The position numbers and the translations under genes were made by a program. Under the pieces are notes generated by a model. That model was not told the origin of the DNA. It saw only the letters and a list, made by a program, of their open reading frames with translations, and made no database searches. From positions 7,680 through 71,679 of the forward strand of contig JAYGED010000075.1 in the NCBI GenBank assembly GCA_046582565.1: a stretch of 64,000 nt of DNA, given 5' to 3'. This document shows positions 7,930 through 19,150 of the stretch, piece by piece; the first letter of the stretch is position 1, and each line of letters starts with the position of its first letter. This DNA comes from JAYGED01 sp046582565. GTDB taxonomy: Bacteria > Pseudomonadota > Alphaproteobacteria > JAAXGF01.

Positions 7930-8787
7930 ATGAGCCTATTTGGCAACCGCCGCCGCAAGGCGACAAAGAAAAGACAAACCAGATCCGGCGCAGCGCCCCT
8001 CCTCGGCCTGCTGGCCGTTATGGCGATCAGCCTTGCGGCATCGCCACTCAGAGCCGGTTTTGAAGAAGGCTGGGAAGCCTATCAGCGGGGCGACTTCATG
8101 ACCGCGGTCAGCGAGTGGAAGCAGCTCGCCATGGCCGGCGACGCGCGCGCTCAATTCAATCTCGGCGTACTGTTCGATCAAGGCAAGGGTGTCCCCTTAA
8201 ACCAAATCACCGCGGTGCATTGGTGGCGTAAGGCGGCGGAAGGGGGTTTTGCTTCCGCCCAGCATAACCTAGCCAACAGCCTGATCGCCGGCGACGGCGT
8301 TGCCCAGGACTACGGCGCCGCTATCGATTGGCTCAAACAGGCATCGAACCTGGGGCTCTCCCGCTCGAAATACACCCTGGGCAAGATGTACGCCTACGGG
8401 CTGGGAGTCGAAGCCGATAAAACCCAATCCATGCGCTGGATTGTCGAGGCGGCCGAGGCGGGCAATCTCGCTGCTCAATACAACGCCGCCAAGATGTACC
8501 GTGACGGCGACGGAGTCGCTCAGAATTATACAGAGGCGGTTAAATGGTATCGCCTGGCCGCCAATGCCGGCTACAGCAAAGCGCAAGCCGGGTTGGCTAA
8601 GCGCTACGCCGCGGGCGAGGGCGTCGAGAAGGACTTGGTGCAGGCGCTCATGTGGACGACACTGGCCGCCAATCAGGGACTCGGGCGCGCCATCACCACG
8701 CGCGAGGATTTGCTCACCACCATGAGCGTCGATGATATCGCCGCCGCCGACGGGCTGGTTAAAGATTGGACCGCTCCGGCGGACTGA
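7930..8787 (+). CDS. Sel1-repeat (SLR) protein, exported
   Basis: A 285-residue protein. After a very basic N-terminus (residues 9-19) comes a hydrophobic segment ending in ASPLRAGF near 43, consistent with a signal peptide or anchor. Residues 45-260 hold five or six 36-residue Sel1-like repeats; each has an LG-x-Y-x-G-x-GV turn, for example LFDQGKGV, LIAGDGV, MYAYGLGV, MYRDGDGV and RYAAGEGV. Such solenoids bind other proteins. It starts 13 bases after the MlaC gene and precedes the MlaA-domain gene, so it is probably co-expressed with them and could be a periplasmic scaffold for lipid transport. That role is an inference. Confidence 0.85.
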   Translation: MSLFGNRRRKATKKRQTRSGAAPLLGLLAVMAISLAASPLRAGFEEGWEAYQRGDFMTAVSEWKQLAMAGDARAQFNLGVLFDQGKGVPLNQITAVHWWRKAAEGGFASAQHNLANSLIAGDGVAQDYGAAIDWLKQASNLGLSRSKYTLGKMYAYGLGVEADKTQSMRWIVEAAEAGNLAAQYNAAKMYRDGDGVAQNYTEAVKWYRLAANAGYSKAQAGLAKRYAAGEGVEKDLVQALMWTTLAANQGLGRAITTREDLLTTMSVDDIAAADGLVKDWTAPAD

Positions 8788-8831
8788 ACCCTGTTATAAC
8801 CGGGCGGCGTTAAAGAGGGGGAAGCCAGGCG

Positions 8832-10052
8832 ATGAGAATGCGCAAGAGACCGATGATCATCGGGGTGGTGCTGCTGTTCGTCTTTGCGCTCACCTCTGCC
8901 ACGATTGGCGCCCGGGCGGCCGTGCCGCCGAGCATCGCTGCCGAGCTGCAACGGGTGGCGAGTGAAATTCAGTTTCTGTTCCAGAACGAGATCGCCCTGG
9001 CCAACGGCATGACCGACCCGGCCATGGCCGACATTCTGGTGCGCCGCGCCAGCGACCGCGCCGGCGACGCCATCAGCGCCGCCGTGGTCGGTGCGGTGGC
9101 GCGCTCACCTGCCGATCACAGCGATATCGTCGCCCTGGCCGGCGCCGTTGCACCGATGTTCCGTGACCGCATCGCTGCCGGCATCGCCCGCGCCTTTCCC
9201 GGCTTCGCAACCGGCTATCAGCCCGTCGTCATTTCTTATCCGACGACGATTTATGACCCGACCACAAGTTACGGTCTGGCGACGACCTATACCCCACCGG
9301 CGACGCAGACAGCGTTCAACTATGCACCACCACCGCCCGCGCCCGCTTCCCTAAGCGGCGATCCCATGGATGTCTATTTCGACGACGGCGCCATGGACGA
9401 AATCTACGATCCTCTGGAATCATTCAACCGCTTCATTCTCTGGTTCAACGATCAGATCGACAGCTTCATCTTCAAGCCCATCGCCATGGTCTATGGCTTT
9501 GTGACGCCGGATGTCGCCAAGCGGGCCATCGCCCGGGGCTTCGACAATCTCGGCGCCCCGGCGCGCTTCGCCAACGATCTCCTGCAGGGCGAATTCAGAG
9601 ACGCCGGCACTACCGGCGCCCGCTTTCTAATCAACTCGTCCGTCGGTATCGCCGGCCTGATCGATGTCGCCGAAAATTTCGGCCATGAAGCCCACACAGC
9701 GGATTTCGGCCAGACCCTGTATGTCTACGGAGTCGGCCCCGGCCCCTATCTGGTGATCCCGCTCCTCGGGCCGACGACCCTACGCGACGGCTTCGGCCAG
9801 ATCGTCGATACCGCATTCGTTCCGTTCAATTACATGTTTAGTGAGATACCGGTGAATCTAGCGCTCGCTGGTGCTGAGGGCATCGTGGTGCGCGAATCCT
9901 TCATCGAACCGCTCGACGACCTCAGGGCCAATTCCATCGACTTTTACTCCGCCCTGCGCGGCGCTTTTTTCCAGGACCGCACCGCCGATTTGCAGCGCGG
10001 CGCCGCGGCGGAATCGGCCATGTTCGACGACGCTTTCGCCGCGTTTGAATAG
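8832..10052 (+). CDS. MlaA/VacJ-domain protein with N-terminal extension
   Basis: A 406-residue protein. Residues 1-33 are a signal peptide (MRMRKRP, hydrophobic, GARAAVPP) without a lipobox cysteine. Residues 34-135 are a helical region of unknown type, followed by a Tyr/Thr/Pro-rich linker ending in APPPPAPAS. The MlaA domain begins at DPLESFNRF (residue 194) and has the expected GFVTPDVAKRAI, RFLINSSVGIAGLIDVAE and GPGPYLVIPLLGPTTLRDGFG. Canonical MlaA is an outer-membrane lipoprotein of about 250 residues that removes mislocalised phospholipid from the outer leaflet. The extra domain and missing lipidation site are unusual. A good Shine-Dalgarno (AGAGGGG) lies upstream. Confidence 0.88.
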   Translation: MRMRKRPMIIGVVLLFVFALTSATIGARAAVPPSIAAELQRVASEIQFLFQNEIALANGMTDPAMADILVRRASDRAGDAISAAVVGAVARSPADHSDIVALAGAVAPMFRDRIAAGIARAFPGFATGYQPVVISYPTTIYDPTTSYGLATTYTPPATQTAFNYAPPPPAPASLSGDPMDVYFDDGAMDEIYDPLESFNRFILWFNDQIDSFIFKPIAMVYGFVTPDVAKRAIARGFDNLGAPARFANDLLQGEFRDAGTTGARFLINSSVGIAGLIDVAENFGHEAHTADFGQTLYVYGVGPGPYLVIPLLGPTTLRDGFGQIVDTAFVPFNYMFSEIPVNLALAGAEGIVVRESFIEPLDDLRANSIDFYSALRGAFFQDRTADLQRGAAAESAMFDDAFAAFE

Positions 10053-10160
10053 GGCGACGACACCCTCCCATTAAGAATTAGCTTGCCTTGAGGGCCTCGG
10101 GTTTGTTCATTAGCGCGAACAGATAACATTTATCGCTACAGCGTCGCCTGGAGGGCAGCC

Positions 10161-11660
<1,500 letters not shown>

Positions 11661-11668
11661 AGCAGGCT

Positions 11669-12790
11669 TTGAGCGAAACCCCGCTAGCCGCCTATCGGGC
11701 GCTGGTTCGCGAGGGGACCATCGAGCGCGACCCGGCCCAGGAACTGGCCGCCGAAAAACTCAACCTGCTGCACCGCAGGCTCAAGGTCTACAAGCCGCTC
11801 GATCCTGGCGAGGGCGGCTTGTTTTCGCGCCTTGGCTTCGGCCGTACCGCGCCTGAGCCGAGCAAAGCCCCCCAGGGACTTTATCTGGTCGGCGGGGTGG
11901 GGCGCGGCAAGTCGATGATCATAGATCTGTTCTTCGACTTAGCCCCGGTGACGCGCAAACGACGGCTTCATTTCCACGCCTTCATGATCGAGATCCATGA
12001 CCGCATCAACGCCGCGCGCAATGCAGGCGGCGCCGACCCCATACCGGCTGTCGCGCATGGCTTCGCGGAAGATACCTGGCTGCTCTGTTTCGACGAGTTT
12101 CAGGTCAATGACCCGGTCGACGCGCTGATCCTCGACCGGCTGTTCAACGCCCTGTTCGAGCGCGGCGTGGTGATGGTGGCGACCTCGAATGTGGCGCCGC
12201 GCGATCTTTATGCCGGCGGCCTGAACCGCGATCGCTTCCTGCCCTTCCTCGATCTCATCGCCGAGCGCCTCGATGTCATGGAACTCGATGCCGGCATCGA
12301 TTACCGGCGCGGCCGGATGGAAAGCATGGCGGTCTATTTCACGCCGCTCGGCGCGGCGTCGGCGGCGGCCCTGGATGCTGCCTATCTCAAACTCACAAAC
12401 AATGATCCCGGCGAGCCCGGCGAAATCGTCCTGCGCGGCCGCACTGTGGCGGTGCCCACGGCGGTGGGCGGCGTCGCCCGCTTCAGCTTCGCCGAGCTCT
12501 GCGAAACCCCGCTGGGGGCGGCCGACTACATCGCCATCGCCGAGCTTTATCATACCCTGGTGCTGGCGGACGTGCCGCGCCTGACGCCGGAAAAGCGCAA
12601 CGAGGCGACCCGCTTCGTCACCCTGATCGACGCGCTCTATGAGCATAAGGTGAAACTGGTCTGCACCGCCGACATGGGTCCTGAAGATCTCTACCCGGAA
12701 GGCGACGGCAGCTTCGCCTTCGCCCGCACGGTTTCGCGCCTGCACGAGATGCAATCAGACGACTATATGGCGGCGCCGCATTTAACCTAG
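11669..12790 (+). CDS. zapE: Cell division protein ZapE (AFG1-like ATPase)
   Basis: A 373-residue P-loop ATPase of the AFG1/ZapE family. The start is a TTG at 11669, 8 bases after mmsA. Walker A is GGVGRGKSM (Lys81), Walker B is LLCFDEFQV near residue 135, followed by the family signature DALILDRLFNALFERGVVMVATSN. ZapE destabilises FtsZ polymers during division in E. coli; mitochondrial AFG1 acts in respiratory complex turnover. The 3' end overlaps the convergent GT2 gene by 4 bases. In many alphaproteobacteria zapE lies near mdh and suc genes, which matches this window (remembered). Confidence 0.92.
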   Translation: MSETPLAAYRALVREGTIERDPAQELAAEKLNLLHRRLKVYKPLDPGEGGLFSRLGFGRTAPEPSKAPQGLYLVGGVGRGKSMIIDLFFDLAPVTRKRRLHFHAFMIEIHDRINAARNAGGADPIPAVAHGFAEDTWLLCFDEFQVNDPVDALILDRLFNALFERGVVMVATSNVAPRDLYAGGLNRDRFLPFLDLIAERLDVMELDAGIDYRRGRMESMAVYFTPLGAASAAALDAAYLKLTNNDPGEPGEIVLRGRTVAVPTAVGGVARFSFAELCETPLGAADYIAIAELYHTLVLADVPRLTPEKRNEATRFVTLIDALYEHKVKLVCTADMGPEDLYPEGDGSFAFARTVSRLHEMQSDDYMAAPHLT

Positions 12791-13485
12791 GGCCTCGCGG
12801 AATATGCCTCGCGGAATATGACTGTGAGGATTTTGCTGCCCGCCCGGAAGACGCCGGAGACGGTTCCGGAAATCTTCGAGCGGCCGGCCAGACGCTCTCG
12901 GTAGGAGACCGGCACCTCGATGATGGCCAGCTTCCGTTTGACGGCCCTGATCTGCATTTCCACGGTCCAGCCGAAATCCGGGTCTTCCATGGCGAGACCC
13001 ATGAGGGCGGCGCGGCGGATGGCGCGAAAGGGCCCGAGATCATGGTATCGGTACGCCCAGAACAGGCGGATCAGCAGGCAGGCCAGCCGATTGCCGTAGA
13101 ACTGGGCGGCGCTTAAGGCGGCACGGCCCTCTGCCGTCGATGTGCGGTCACTGATGGCGATGTCCGCCTGGCCGGCGATGATTGGATCGACCAGACGATC
13201 CATATGGGAAGAGTCATCGCTGAAATCCGCATCCAGGAAGACCAGGATATCGGCATCCTGCGCCGTCTCTATGCCGCGAAGGCAGGCGGCGCCATAGCCG
13301 CGTCGGGATTCCTTGATCACCCGGGCGCCATGCTGCAAGGCGACAGCGGCTGTGTTGTCCGAACAGCCGTTATCAACCAGGATGCGCTCATCGACCCAAG
13401 CCGGTATGGCATCGAGAACGGCGCCGACGGAAGCCTCTTCATCGAGCGCCGGGATGATCACCGCAATATGCTGTCCGTCCCTCAT
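12787..13485 (-). CDS. Family 2 glycosyltransferase (polyprenyl-phosphate mannosyltransferase-like)
   Basis: About 232 residues. The start is the ATG at 13485, which overlaps the stop of the upstream GT87 gene as ATGA; the frame is open a few codons further but that is less likely. The GT-A fold is clear: AVIIPALDEEASVGAVLDAI, VDNGCSDNT, and the metal-binding FLDADFSDD. The C-terminal SYRERLAGRSKISGT segment resembles dolichol-phosphate mannose synthase. No C-terminal membrane helices are present. Coupled to a GT87 membrane enzyme, it may make the lipid-linked sugar that GT87 uses; this is an inference. Confidence 0.85.
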   Translation of the reverse strand: MRDGQHIAVIIPALDEEASVGAVLDAIPAWVDERILVDNGCSDNTAAVALQHGARVIKESRRGYGAACLRGIETAQDADILVFLDADFSDDSSHMDRLVDPIIAGQADIAISDRTSTAEGRAALSAAQFYGNRLACLLIRLFWAYRYHDLGPFRAIRRAALMGLAMEDPDFGWTVEMQIRAVKRKLAIIEVPVSYRERLAGRSKISGTVSGVFRAGSKILTVIFREAYSARP

Positions 13486-14849
13486 ACCCGGCGCCCCCGC
13501 CAAGCCAAAAAGAGCAGGAGAAAAATGGGGCCCTGTTCGAGCCAGACGACATAATCGGTAAAGGCCTGGGAATGATCCTGAATCCAGGGATGAAACTGTA
13601 AGTAATACAACGGTAATACAACGCTAAACGCCAGTAGCCCAGTGATTGGGACCAATGCCAGGAACGGGACAAGCCCGGTGTAATACCAGGGATATAGGGT
13701 TGGGCCGAGCAACAGGAGCGTGGCAATCACAATGATAATGCGCCGAACCGTCATCTCCGGGCCGGTGGCGGCGCGCCGGTTGATGCCGAGGGCAACCATG
13801 ACCACCACCACAGCCACCACAAAGCGCAAGATCCGGCCCGCATCCAGATCAAACAAGCCATAGCCATCGAGAGCCGACCGCAGCCCGCCCAGAAGCACAT
13901 GAAACAGGGCCGCATTGCGTTCCCAGGAAACCCCATAAGCGCGGAAACCGGCGTCCAGTTGAAAAGCCTGGCTGATGAAAGGCCAGAGCAGAGCCGCCGT
14001 GACCACAGCGAAGACAACGGCGGCCCGCAACGACCGGGTCAGGGTCGGCAGCAACAACAGCGGCCACAGCTTAATGGCGGTGGCGACGGCCAAACAGACG
14101 GCCGCCATGCAGCCGCGCGCCCTGATGGCAAGCAGGGTCGCGCCGAGCAGGGCCGGCAGCAGGATGGCGTCCATATGCGCGGCATTGCTGAACTCGGTGA
14201 TCACCACCGGATTCCACCAGTAGAGAATGATCCAAACAGCGGGCCGCTCAAGCTGGATCAGAAGGCCGTAGAGCAACGCAAGCGTCGCAAACTCAAAAGC
14301 CAGAATGACCAGCCGCCAGACCAGCAAGTCCCAAGGCTTGATCCAGCTGGTCACGGCAAAGACAAATTCGGCAGCCGGCGGATAGATGGTCGTCAACCGG
14401 GGGTAATTGATCCGGCCGATCATGCCGGATGATTCTTGTGCGAGCTGCGACAGCGCCTCGGGTCCGGCGCCTGAGACGATCCGGTCGGGCGACCATTCGT
14501 AGGGTGATAAACCACTCATAATGACGGCGCCATCCCACAGATAGCGGTAGTAGTCGATCTTCAGTATGGGCTCCGGGACCATCATCACCAGGCGCAGGGC
14601 AAGGCCAATGCCGAACACCCAATAGAGGCCGGTGGGCAGCCCATCGAGATAGGGCAGTGTCGCGGGAAGCAGCATATAGGCGCCGCCGGCGACAATGCCC
14701 GCGGCAACAATCCAGCTGACCGGCTGTATGCCGATGAACGGCTGATCAAACGGCTGCAGGGCGATGAAACCCTTGCTCAGCATGGCAAGAACCAAGGCGG
14801 TAGCCGCCCAGGCCAGTCTGGGACAATCACGCCAGAGGTTAGGCTCCAC
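13482..14849 (-). CDS. Integral membrane glycosyltransferase, GT87/DUF2029-like
   Basis: A 455-residue polytopic protein starting at GTG (14849), 3 bases after the DUF547 gene stop. About 11-13 hydrophobic helices are visible. Between helices 1 and 2 of the core lies KIDYYRYLWDGAVIMSGLSPYEWSP, with the acidic residues and YRYLWDG motif of GT-C mannosyltransferases, and later YPPAAEFVFA and YWWNPVVITEFSNAAHMDAIL. Family members use polyprenyl-phosphate mannose as donor on the periplasmic side. The adjoining GT2 gene, overlapped by 4 bases, could supply that donor. The acceptor is unknown. Confidence 0.8.
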   Translation of the reverse strand: MEPNLWRDCPRLAWAATALVLAMLSKGFIALQPFDQPFIGIQPVSWIVAAGIVAGGAYMLLPATLPYLDGLPTGLYWVFGIGLALRLVMMVPEPILKIDYYRYLWDGAVIMSGLSPYEWSPDRIVSGAGPEALSQLAQESSGMIGRINYPRLTTIYPPAAEFVFAVTSWIKPWDLLVWRLVILAFEFATLALLYGLLIQLERPAVWIILYWWNPVVITEFSNAAHMDAILLPALLGATLLAIRARGCMAAVCLAVATAIKLWPLLLLPTLTRSLRAAVVFAVVTAALLWPFISQAFQLDAGFRAYGVSWERNAALFHVLLGGLRSALDGYGLFDLDAGRILRFVVAVVVVMVALGINRRAATGPEMTVRRIIIVIATLLLLGPTLYPWYYTGLVPFLALVPITGLLAFSVVLPLYYLQFHPWIQDHSQAFTDYVVWLEQGPIFLLLFLAWRGRRV

Positions 14850-14852
14850 TCA

Positions 14853-15737
14853 CTAGCTGCCCCGTTTGGTCAGGCGATCCGAAATGGACGGCGACACATC
14901 ATAGAGCGCCCAATCATATTTATAACCGCTGATGGTCGTGGTGGCGCTCAAGGTCGCCGCCAGGGACGGGTCCGCATAGGCCGCCAGGTGGCGCAGCAGG
15001 GCCTCGGCTGAGCCGCCGAAATCTTCCGCATACCATTCGTATAGAGACGACAGGATCAACGCGCCCGATTTCACCCGAACCGCGCGCGGATGGTTGATGT
15101 AGGCCCGGGCCGAATAGTCGAGATACTCTTCGAGCTTGCCGGCGTCAAAGGCGCCGGTGCCGATGTTGGGGCAGCCCAGGGCGGCGCAACTGACCGCATA
15201 ATGGATGCGCGGATCGCGCCAGATGGGGCGCAGGATGCGATGCTCGATGTCATCGAGAGAAAGCGCTTGGCCCTCGACCTCAACCAGCGCCTTGCCCCAA
15301 GGCCCATCCGAAAACAGGCCGGGGGATATGTCTATGCTGCGGATCGATAGAACCGGATAGGCTTCCAGTACCACCCGCACCGTCAGCGCGTTATAGAGAT
15401 TGAACCAATAAGCCATCTGCTCATCCCGGTTCAATTTGGTAACGGCTACGGCGGCCAATGAGTCCACATATTTATCGAGCGCCGAGCGGTCGTAGAACAA
15501 GACATTATCGTAAGCCAACCGGTTGATGCTGTCATCGCCGGGAAAGACATGCTTGACTAGAAATTGCTCCCACGCACTGTGATCCACGGTTTCGGTCGAG
15601 GCCGGATCATGAGCCTCCCAATAGGCCCATAGCTCTGAGTCCGGCGCGGCCTGCACCGGCGCCGGCATGATCAGCAGAGCCAGCGCCAAAGTGACGCCGG
15701 CCACGCGGGATAATGTTCTTTGTCGTTGTGGGTTCAA
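14853..15737 (-). CDS. DUF547 domain protein, exported
   Basis: About 294 residues with the start chosen at a TTG (15737), which has a GAGGG ribosome site and begins a good signal peptide (NPQRQRTLSRVAG, hydrophobic core, PVQAAPD). The frame is open to 15860, but the extra 41 residues look non-coding. The DUF547 core follows: LNRDEQMAYWFNLYNALTVRVVLE, then HYAVSCAALGCPNI, where the SCA-GCP cysteines are a family hallmark, then YLDYSARAYINHPRAVRV. The fold is thought to relate to transglutaminase-like proteases but the activity is unknown. First gene of the DUF547-GT87-GT2 operon. Confidence 0.85.
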   Translation of the reverse strand: MNPQRQRTLSRVAGVTLALALLIMPAPVQAAPDSELWAYWEAHDPASTETVDHSAWEQFLVKHVFPGDDSINRLAYDNVLFYDRSALDKYVDSLAAVAVTKLNRDEQMAYWFNLYNALTVRVVLEAYPVLSIRSIDISPGLFSDGPWGKALVEVEGQALSLDDIEHRILRPIWRDPRIHYAVSCAALGCPNIGTGAFDAGKLEEYLDYSARAYINHPRAVRVKSGALILSSLYEWYAEDFGGSAEALLRHLAAYADPSLAATLSATTTISGYKYDWALYDVSPSISDRLTKRGS

Positions 15738-15851
15738 ACCCGACCCTCGGTATGAGTTGCCCCCGTACAGTATCCAATCCCAGGGCAAAGAGAAATCTAT
15801 GCGCCCTTCATTTCGCTTCACATGTTTGTCAACAGGGCCAGGCCCTCGCCC

Positions 15852-15880
15852 TTGCGACAAGCCCTAAATGGGAGTAGTTA
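15852..15880 (+). promoter_or_regulatory. Possible sigma-70 promoter for mdh
   Basis: TTGCGA (15852-15857), 17-base spacer, TAGTTA (15875-15880); transcription would begin near 15887, 25 bases before the mdh ATG. Fit to consensus is moderate. Confidence 0.35.
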
Positions 15881-15881
15881 G

Positions 15882-16856
<975 letters not shown>

Positions 16857-16865
16857 GCCAGCGTT

Positions 16866-16891
16866 AATCATGAATTAACTGATTCATGGTT
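16866..16891. terminator. Weak hairpin after mdh
   Basis: CATGAAT (16869-16875) pairs with ATTCATG (16882-16888) around TAACTG, with further imperfect pairing outside. No clear T-tract follows, so it may attenuate or stabilise the mdh message rather than terminate it. Confidence 0.3.
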
Positions 16892-16924
16892 CAAATAACC
16901 GTGTAATTTCTGACGTCTAACCGG

Positions 16925-16953
16925 TTGCTTGGCGGGATCGACTGAACTATTAA
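16925..16953 (+). promoter_or_regulatory. Likely sigma-70 promoter for sucCD-sucAB-lpd
   Basis: TTGCTT (16925-16930), a 17-base spacer and TATTAA (16948-16953) in an A/T-rich patch. Transcription near 16960 would give a leader of about 70 bases before sucC. This suggests sucC onward can be transcribed separately from mdh. Confidence 0.5.
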
Positions 16954-17029
16954 ATATAATTGATTCCAGCTTCCCATACGGACGCGCCCTTTAGGAACAC
17001 ATCGGCTAAAGTTCGATGATTATCGCTCG

Positions 17030-18219
<1,190 letters not shown>

Positions 18220-18220
<1 letters not shown>

Positions 18221-19095
18221 TGGCGGTTCTCGTGGATGCGGATACCAAGGTCATTTGCCAAGGCTTCACCGGCGCACAGGGCAGCTTCCATTCCGAGCAG
18301 GCGATCGCCTACGGCACCAATATGGTGGGCGGCGTCACCCCGGGCAAAGGCGGCACGGCCCTTCTCGATCTGCCGGTCTTTAATACGGTCGCCGATGCGG
18401 TCCACGCCACCGGCGCCGAGGCCACGGTAATCTATGTGCCGCCGCCCTTCGCCGCCGACGCCATCCTCGAAGCCATCGACGCGGAGCTGGCTCTGGCGGT
18501 CTGCATCACCGAAGGAATCCCGGTGCTCGACATGGTGCGCGTCAAACGCGCCCTGGAGGGTTCCAAGACCCGCCTGATCGGCCCCAATTGTCCGGGGATA
18601 ATCACGCCCGAAGCCTGCAAGATCGGCATCATGCCCGGCCATATCCATGTTCGCGGCAAGATCGGCATCGTCTCGCGGTCGGGCACCCTGACCTATGAGG
18701 GCGTGGCCCAGACCACAGCCGCGGGCCTCGGCCAATCGACCTGTATCGGCATCGGCGGCGATCCTATCAACGGCACGAACTTTGTCGATTGCCTTGAGCT
18801 GTTCCTGGCCGACGACGAGACCGAAGGCATCATCATGATCGGTGAGATCGGCGGCAGCGCCGAAGAAGAGGCCGCTGCCTTTATCGCGGCGAACAAACGC
18901 AAGAAACCCGTGGTCGGCTTCATTGCCGGCCGCACCGCACCGCCCGGCCGCCGCATGGGCCATGCCGGCGCAATCATCGCCGGCGGCAAGGGGGGCGCTG
19001 GCGACAAAATCGAAGCCATGAAGAGCGCCGGCATCGCCGTCTCCGATTCACCGGCGAGCCTTGGCAGCACCATGCTCAAGATGATGAAAGGCTAG
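18220..19095 (+). CDS. sucD: Succinyl-CoA synthetase, alpha subunit
   Basis: A 291-residue subunit. It opens [29 protein letters not shown], the CoA-binding Rossmann motif, and carries [10 protein letters not shown]. The catalytic phosphohistidine is His248 in [14 protein letters not shown]. It forms the alpha2beta2 or alphabeta enzyme with SucC, whose gene overlaps its start by 1 base. A 55-base gap then leads to sucA. Confidence 0.96.
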
Positions 19096-19150
19096 CGCGT
19101 GGCTCACCAGTTCCACGCCCAACACGCTTGAAAGGCACAGCATACAACCT

